A stretch of 64,000 bases of DNA from UBA2767 sp965228625 (GTDB lineage Bacteria; Pseudomonadota; Alphaproteobacteria; Rhizobiales; Methyloligellaceae). The translations under genes were made by a program, and so were the position numbers. Under the pieces are notes generated by a model, which was given only the letters and a program-made list of their open reading frames with translations, made no database searches and had not been told where the DNA came from. Where the stretch lies: the NCBI GenBank assembly GCA_965228625.1, contig OZ245829.1:3286001-3350000 (forward strand), written 5' to 3'. Below are positions 59,196-64,000 of this stretch, in pieces (within the stretch, counting starts at the first letter, position 1; each line of letters starts with the position of its first letter).

Positions 59196-60324
59196 GCGGG
59201 CCGGAGGGCTGGACGTCCTGCTCCGACAGCAGACGCCGATTCCACTGGACGCCCGGATAAGCTGCGCGCCGGGAGAGGTACTTGCGCTGGTCGGGCCCTC
59301 CGGCAGCGGGAAGTCGACAATCCTGCGCGCGATTGCGGGTCTGAACCGGATCGCCGAAGGACGCATCTCCAGCAATGGCGAGCTCTGGTTCGATTCCGGG
59401 ACCGGCGTCAATGTTCCGACGCGGCAGCGCCGGGTCGGGCTCGTGTTCCAGAGCTACGCCCTGTTTCCCCATCTCTCCGCGCGCGCAAACGTCATGGAAG
59501 CGCTCGACACAGGGTCGACGCGCTCACGCGCGCACCGCGCGGATGAGCTTCTGGAGCTGGTCCGGCTCGAGGGGCTCGAGTCGCGCCGGCCTGCACAGCT
59601 CTCCGGCGGTCAGCAGCAACGCGTCGCACTCGCCCGTGCGCTCGCGCGCGACCCCGAGGTCCTGCTTCTGGACGAGCCGTTTTCCGCCGTCGACAGGGTC
59701 ACGCGCCAGCGGCTGCATCGCGAGCTCGGGCAATTGCGCAGCCAGCTTCGGATGCCGATTGTCCTGGTCACACACGACCTGGAGGAGGCGGTCCAGCTCA
59801 GCGACCGGATGAGCATTCTCCATCATGGGCAGACACTGCAGGACGGGCCGACCTTCGACATCCTGACGCGCCCGGCCAACCGGAGCGTGGCGCGGCTCAT
59901 CGATCAGAAGAACATCTTTGCCGCGCGCGTTCTTGAGAAGAACAAGCGCGCGGGCGTGATGCTCATGCTTTGGGGAGACAACAGGATCGAAGCCGGATAC
60001 AGCGACGCGTTCGCCGTGGGAGATGTCGTCGACTGGGTCATACCGACCGGAAGCGTTATCCTGCATCGCCGGGTCAGGCCGTCACGCGGCGTGCGGGAAA
60101 ACCCGGTCCACGGTGTTGTCGAAAGCATGGTTCGGCTGGGAGAGACCGTTCTGGTCGCGATCACGGTAGAAGGCTATGACACCCATCCGCTGTTCATGTC
60201 GATTTCCTCGCACGCGGCGACGCGCAACTCCCTGTCGCCGGGGGAGAGAATCGGCGTTTCGCTGCGGCGTGACGACATTCATCTGATGAAGGCAAGCCCG
60301 ATCCATGAGGACGACCAGTCGTGA
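59179..60324 (+). CDS. modC: Molybdate ABC transporter ATP-binding protein
   Basis: 381 residues from the ATG at 59179. Walker A GPSGSGKST, Q-loop FQSYALFPHLS, signature LSGGQQQRVALARALARDPEV, Walker B LLLDEPFSAVD and the switch His in LVTHDLEEA. The C-terminal extension has MOP/TOBE-like molybdate-binding repeats (GVVESMVRLGETVLVAITVEG, GERIGVSLRRDDIHLM). Powers molybdate uptake. Overlaps the SNase-like gene by 20 bases. Confidence 0.92.
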   Translation: MPDATERAGGLDVLLRQQTPIPLDARISCAPGEVLALVGPSGSGKSTILRAIAGLNRIAEGRISSNGELWFDSGTGVNVPTRQRRVGLVFQSYALFPHLSARANVMEALDTGSTRSRAHRADELLELVRLEGLESRRPAQLSGGQQQRVALARALARDPEVLLLDEPFSAVDRVTRQRLHRELGQLRSQLRMPIVLVTHDLEEAVQLSDRMSILHHGQTLQDGPTFDILTRPANRSVARLIDQKNIFAARVLEKNKRAGVMLMLWGDNRIEAGYSDAFAVGDVVDWVIPTGSVILHRRVRPSRGVRENPVHGVVESMVRLGETVLVAITVEGYDTHPLFMSISSHAATRNSLSPGERIGVSLRRDDIHLMKASPIHEDDQS

Positions 60325-61156
60325 AAAGCCCCGACGGGCGCGGGGCGTGATCGTCGCGGCTGTCCTTTCGGGTTACCTCTTCCTCGCATTGCCGGCGGCG
60401 TATGCTGCGTGTGACACGAGGGTTCACAACTCGGTTCGCGCCGGCGAAGTCCTGGACGCGCAGACGCTGCGTCTGGAGGACGGCAGCGAGGTTCGCCTGA
60501 TCGGCGTGCTGCCGCCGCAGACCCCGCGCTGGTGGAAGAAACCGGAACCGTGGCCGCCGGCGGAGTTGGCGCGCAAGGTTCTTTCGCAACTCATTTCGTC
60601 CGCCGGCCTCGAGCTGCGTGTCGCGGAGGGCGAGGCGCAGCGTGACCGTCACGACAGGCTGCTGGCGCATGTCTTCGTGTTGCGCGGCGAGGAACGCATC
60701 TGGGTGCAGGCACATCTGGTCTCCGCGGGCCTGGCACGTGCCGTTTCGTTCTCGCGGAACCGCGCCTGCGCGCGCGAGCTGCAGCGCCTGGAAAACGCGG
60801 CACGCGCCAACCGTGTCGGCCTTTGGGGCAGGGGACGGTTCGCGGCCGTTCCCGCAGCCAATGTTGACGTCTTGTCGAAACGCCGAATGAGGTTTCAGCT
60901 TGTCGAGGGAGCCGTGCGTTCGGTCGGAACAAGGCCGCAATGGACGTTTCTGAACTTCGGTGACGACTGGCGCCGCGACTTCACCGTGGCGATCGCCGCG
61001 AAGGACCGCCGCCGGTTCCGGGAGTCCGATATCGATCTGGAAAACCTCGAAGGCAAGACCATACGCGTGCGCGGTTGGCTCGAAAGCTGGAACGGACCGG
61101 CGATCAAGGTCACGCACCCCGAACAGATCGAACTGCTGGCGGCAGCGCCCGAGTGA
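60305..61156 (+). CDS. Exported staphylococcal nuclease-like protein
   Basis: 283 residues with a signal peptide (RARGVIVAAVLSGYLFLALPAAYA). The SNase OB-fold core is recognisable: DAQTLRLEDGSEVRLIGVLPPQ (normally VRLxGIDAPE) and a RHDRLLAHVFVLRGEERIWVQAHLVSAGLARA segment. The usual DAPE acid is lost, so nuclease activity is doubtful. The last 90 residues form an OB-like domain. Sits at the end of modABC by overlap, which is likely incidental co-transcription. Confidence 0.78.
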   Translation: MRTTSREKPRRARGVIVAAVLSGYLFLALPAAYAACDTRVHNSVRAGEVLDAQTLRLEDGSEVRLIGVLPPQTPRWWKKPEPWPPAELARKVLSQLISSAGLELRVAEGEAQRDRHDRLLAHVFVLRGEERIWVQAHLVSAGLARAVSFSRNRACARELQRLENAARANRVGLWGRGRFAAVPAANVDVLSKRRMRFQLVEGAVRSVGTRPQWTFLNFGDDWRRDFTVAIAAKDRRRFRESDIDLENLEGKTIRVRGWLESWNGPAIKVTHPEQIELLAAAPE

Positions 61157-61172
61157 AGACCCGTGCCGGCGC

Positions 61173-61604
61173 TCAGCAGTCGAGCAGCACTTCGTCGTTG
61201 GGGCCGGTCATGACCGTGGTGCGAATCCGGTCGACCTGACGCAGGCACGCCTTGACCTTGATTCTCAACACATCGAAATCCACCGGTTTGGTCAGATAGT
61301 TATCGGCGCCGAGCTTCAAACCTGCGACCACGTGCTGCTTGTCGGCCAGCGCGGACAGGAAGATAAACGGCATTTCCGCGGAGATACCGTGATCTCCGCG
61401 AACTTCCTTGAGGAGCTCATATCCGTTTTTGCGCGGCATCGTGATGTCGCACACGACGAGATCGGGGCGATGCTGCAGAATCTGCTTCAAACCTTCGTGG
61501 CCGTCGCTCGCCTGGAGCACGCGATAACCTTCATCCTCAAGCTCCTCCACGATATCCTCTCGCAGAAGAGCCTCGTCATCGACTACTAGAATTGTGGCGG
61601 CCAT
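61173..61604 (-). CDS. CheY-like response regulator
   Basis: 143 residues from the ATG at 61604 (AGAGGAGA upstream). Single receiver domain: acidic pair in ILVVDDEALLRED, phospho-acceptor Asp53 in VVCDITMPRKNG, Ser in FLSALAD and Lys in YLTKPVDF. No output domain, so it acts through protein contacts or as phosphate relay. It is transcribed after, and 33 bases from, the PAS histidine kinase, its probable partner. Confidence 0.88.
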   Translation of the reverse strand: MAATILVVDDEALLREDIVEELEDEGYRVLQASDGHEGLKQILQHRPDLVVCDITMPRKNGYELLKEVRGDHGISAEMPFIFLSALADKQHVVAGLKLGADNYLTKPVDFDVLRIKVKACLRQVDRIRTTVMTGPNDEVLLDC

Positions 61605-61636
61605 ACGTATCTCCTCTCGCGCGGAATCCGCGTCAG

Positions 61637-64000
61637 TCATGCCGCTTTGGGTTCGCCGTCCTTCGCTGCCCGGGGTCCGTCAACCGGCAGTCGGACTGTG
61701 AAAAGGCTGCCTTTACCTTTCCTGCTTTCGACCAATACCGTGCCTCCATGTAACTCGACTAAGGTTTTTACGAGGTTAAGACCAATACCGGTCCCCGCTA
61801 TTCCAGCCGACGTACGGGCCCGGAAGAAACGCTGGAACATCTTCGGAATCTCGTCTTGATCGATCCCGACACCTTGATCACGCACGCTTATGACGACGTC
61901 CCCTGCGTCGCCGTGCGCGGTGACCTCGATTTCCGGCGCGTCGGGTGCGTATTTGACCGCGTTGGAAAGCAGATTGGTGAATATCTGTTCAAGCGCCAAC
62001 GCATCGGCCTTGATGGTCTGAGGTAGCTCGCGGATCCGGCACGAAATCCGGTGATTTTCGGCAATCTCCTGCTGCCGGTCACATGTTTCGCGGAGCAGGT
62101 CGGCGACCGCGCAGTCATCGAGCTGAATGGTCGGCCGACCGGCATCGAGACGTGCTGCGATGAGCGTGCTTTCCATCAGACGGGTCATCCGGCCGACCGC
62201 GCTTCTGATCTTTTCCACGCGCTTGTTGACATCCGTCGGCGCGGCCTCGCCGGCGTGACGGCGAAGCCGTTGCGCGGAGCTGTCAATGATGGCCAGAGGG
62301 GTCCTGAATTCGTGACTGGCCATGGAGACGAACTGGCGTTGCAGCTCGTTGAGCTCCTTCTCCTTTTCCAGCGCCTGGCGAAGTTCCTCTGCGCGTGTCT
62401 TGAGCTCGGCGGTCGCCTCGTTGACCAGCTCCTGGAGATGGTCGCGGTGGCGAATGAGCTCGCGCTCCGCCTCGACCTCCGAGGTGAGGTCCGCGCCGGT
62501 GCCGCGGTAGCCCTTGAACGTTCCGGCGTCGTCGAATACCGGACGCCCGCTCACAGACCAGTGGCGGCGTCCGTCCTTGGTCTTGATGCTGTAGCGGAAA
62601 TCGCGAAACGGCCGCCGGGCTTCGAGGTCGGCGATGTGTCTCGCCCAGTCGGCGTCGCGCTTGCGTCCTACCTCGGTTCGGGTCTTGCCGAGCAGGTCTG
62701 CTGTCGGGACACCCGTGATCTCGAAGAAGCGCTCCGAGAAGTAGGTGAAACGCAATTCGTCGTCGCATTCCCAGATCCAGTCGGACGAAACCTCGGCGAT
62801 GTCCTTGAACCGCTGCTCCGACTCGCGAAGCGCAAGTTCCGCCCGCTTCCGGTCGCTGATATCCATCAGGATGCCGCGCAGCTCGACCACCTGACCGTCC
62901 TCGACGACGACCGAGACGATATCGCGTATCCACACTTCGCCGCCGTCGGCCTTGAGCATCCGGTACTCGAAATCATGATCCTCGCACCGCTCGGTGGCCT
63001 CGGTGCAGATCCTGATGGTTTTCTCCCGGTCGTCGGGGTGAATGCTGTTGATCCAGAAATTCTGGTGGTACCAGTCCTCGATCGGGTAGCCGAACATCTC
63101 TTCCGCCTGCGGCCCGACATAGGTGAAGCACATGGCTCCCGGGTCGAAGCGCCACGGAACGACGTTGAGCGTTTCAATCAAGTTTTTGAAGCGCTGTTCG
63201 CTGAAGCGGAGAGCCTGTTCGGCTTTCTTGCGTTGGGTAATGTCGTGTATGGCGAAGAACAGGAGCATTTCGCCGCGGACCTCGACATAGCCGCAATAGA
63301 TGAGGACGTTGAGAAGCGTGCCGTCCTTCTTCTTCTGAATGGACTCAAACTCGCGCACCGAACCGCCGGACGTGCGCAGCAGGCCGCGAAGCCGCTCGCG
63401 GTCTTCGGGGTTCACCCAGATGCCAAGATCGAGAGCGGTGCTTTTTCGCGCCTCTTCGCGGCTGAACCCGAACATCTCCATCCACGCGTCGTTGACGTCG
63501 TAATATGACCCGTTTTCCGGATCCGAGATGGCGAGCGCGACCGGACTGAGCTGGAATGCCTTCAGGAACAGCTCCTGGCTTTCAACCAGGGCTTTCTCCG
63601 CCCGCTTGCGCTCGGTAATGTCGGTGGCGGCTGCGAGAAGCCGGGAGGTGCCTTCAAGCTCCAGGCGTTCGCCGGAAACAAGAACGTCAAGCACGCGGCC
63701 GTCACGGGTGCGGAATTGCGCCTCGAAGCCCCGCACGGATCCGCTCGCGTTGATCTGGTGCAGAAACCGAAGGCGGGCGTCGGAGTCCAACCAGATACCG
63801 AGACTGGGAGCCGAGCTTTGCAACGCCTCGGCGTGGTCGTAGCCGAGCATCGTCGTCCAGGTTTCATTCACGTCGAGATAGGAGCCGTCCGCCAGCTCCG
63901 TAATGGCCATGGCTGCCGGGCTCGCCCGGAATGCCTTGGACGACATTTCGCGGCTCTGCTGGAGCGCTTTCTGCGCTTCGTGCTGCTCGGTGATATCTTC
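61637..64000 (-). CDS. Multi-PAS sensor histidine kinase, partial
   Basis: The frame stays open to the right window edge, so the N-terminus is missing; the 788 visible residues include at least four PAS domains (for example ITELADGSYLDVNETWTTMLGY, ISDPENGSYYDVNDAWMEMFGF and a RFTYFSERFFEITGV type). Each is followed by linkers of the ALxxSEQRFK kind. A long coiled linker leads to the kinase: phospho-His in FVSMASHEFRTPLAII, N-box FTNLLSNAVKYAP, G1 RDQGVGI and G2 GTGIGLNLVKTLVELHGG. It phosphorylates a response regulator, probably the one encoded next. No membrane helix is seen so far. Confidence 0.87.
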   Translation of the reverse strand, partial: EDITEQHEAQKALQQSREMSSKAFRASPAAMAITELADGSYLDVNETWTTMLGYDHAEALQSSAPSLGIWLDSDARLRFLHQINASGSVRGFEAQFRTRDGRVLDVLVSGERLELEGTSRLLAAATDITERKRAEKALVESQELFLKAFQLSPVALAISDPENGSYYDVNDAWMEMFGFSREEARKSTALDLGIWVNPEDRERLRGLLRTSGGSVREFESIQKKKDGTLLNVLIYCGYVEVRGEMLLFFAIHDITQRKKAEQALRFSEQRFKNLIETLNVVPWRFDPGAMCFTYVGPQAEEMFGYPIEDWYHQNFWINSIHPDDREKTIRICTEATERCEDHDFEYRMLKADGGEVWIRDIVSVVVEDGQVVELRGILMDISDRKRAELALRESEQRFKDIAEVSSDWIWECDDELRFTYFSERFFEITGVPTADLLGKTRTEVGRKRDADWARHIADLEARRPFRDFRYSIKTKDGRRHWSVSGRPVFDDAGTFKGYRGTGADLTSEVEAERELIRHRDHLQELVNEATAELKTRAEELRQALEKEKELNELQRQFVSMASHEFRTPLAIIDSSAQRLRRHAGEAAPTDVNKRVEKIRSAVGRMTRLMESTLIAARLDAGRPTIQLDDCAVADLLRETCDRQQEIAENHRISCRIRELPQTIKADALALEQIFTNLLSNAVKYAPDAPEIEVTAHGDAGDVVISVRDQGVGIDQDEIPKMFQRFFRARTSAGIAGTGIGLNLVKTLVELHGGTVLVESRKGKGSLFTVRLPVDGPRAAKDGEPKAA

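Overview
The window is GC-rich chromosomal DNA that looks alphaproteobacterial. Gene content (a CoxSML-type molybdenum hydroxylase with CoxG/XdhC/MobA-like accessory genes, TRAP transport, SuyAB/SlcC/ComC organosulfonate genes, a persulfide dioxygenase-rhodanese fusion), dense 4-bp ATGA/TTGA overlaps and frequent GTG/TTG starts all fit. No rRNA gene is present, so no genus is proposed. Both ends cut a gene: a GntR/UTRA regulator on the left and a multi-PAS histidine kinase on the right.

0-11 kb is a + strand catabolic operon. It holds a four-subunit succinate dehydrogenase/fumarate reductase-like complex, a split class I fumarase-like lyase, (R)-sulfolactate sulfo-lyase SuyA and SuyB with an exported cupin gene between them, a D(-)-tartrate dehydratase-like enolase-superfamily enzyme, and the two sulfolactate dehydrogenases SlcC and ComC. 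The dehydrogenase lacks the flavin-linking His and the fumarase-like subunits have altered core motifs, so an unusual (perhaps sulfonated C4) substrate is worth considering. Four in-frame 120/123-bp repeats sit between the Fe-S and membrane-anchor genes.

11-22.5 kb holds tandem Asp/Glu racemase paralogs, a GST, a quinone oxidoreductase, an MFS transporter, a sulfoacetaldehyde dehydrogenase (SauS) with a SucCD-like CoA ligase under a divergent IclR regulator, a cupin, phosphate acetyltransferase and an SDR. This looks like sulfoacetate activation and reduction; Xsc is not in the window.

22.7-30 kb has a solitary ATP-grasp ligase and a form-II-type aerobic CO-dehydrogenase-like Mo enzyme with accessory genes. 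30-35.5 kb is an SMP-30 lactonase, an FCD-type GntR regulator and a DctPQM TRAP transporter, tied together by a recurring TAGACAA motif at all three promoters. 36-42 kb holds an ankyrin protein and an RND efflux pair with a divergent TetR regulator and GTTAG/CTAAC operators.

42-47.2 kb is visibly AT-richer and bounded by about 100-bp direct repeats. It carries a stand-alone UG/Abi-like reverse transcriptase, an unknown membrane-anchored protein, a tyrosine recombinase and a small unknown protein: a probable mobile, possibly antiphage, island. 47.3-64 kb holds a ferric-reductase-like membrane protein paired with a Tat-exported intradiol-dioxygenase-like protein, an adenylate cyclase, tRNA-Arg(CCT), a persulfide dioxygenase-rhodanese, a 1.7-kilo-residue exported modular protein, ModABC, an SNase-like protein, and a response regulator with its PAS kinase. 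ModABC could feed the Mo hydroxylase, and the persulfide dioxygenase fits the sulfur theme.
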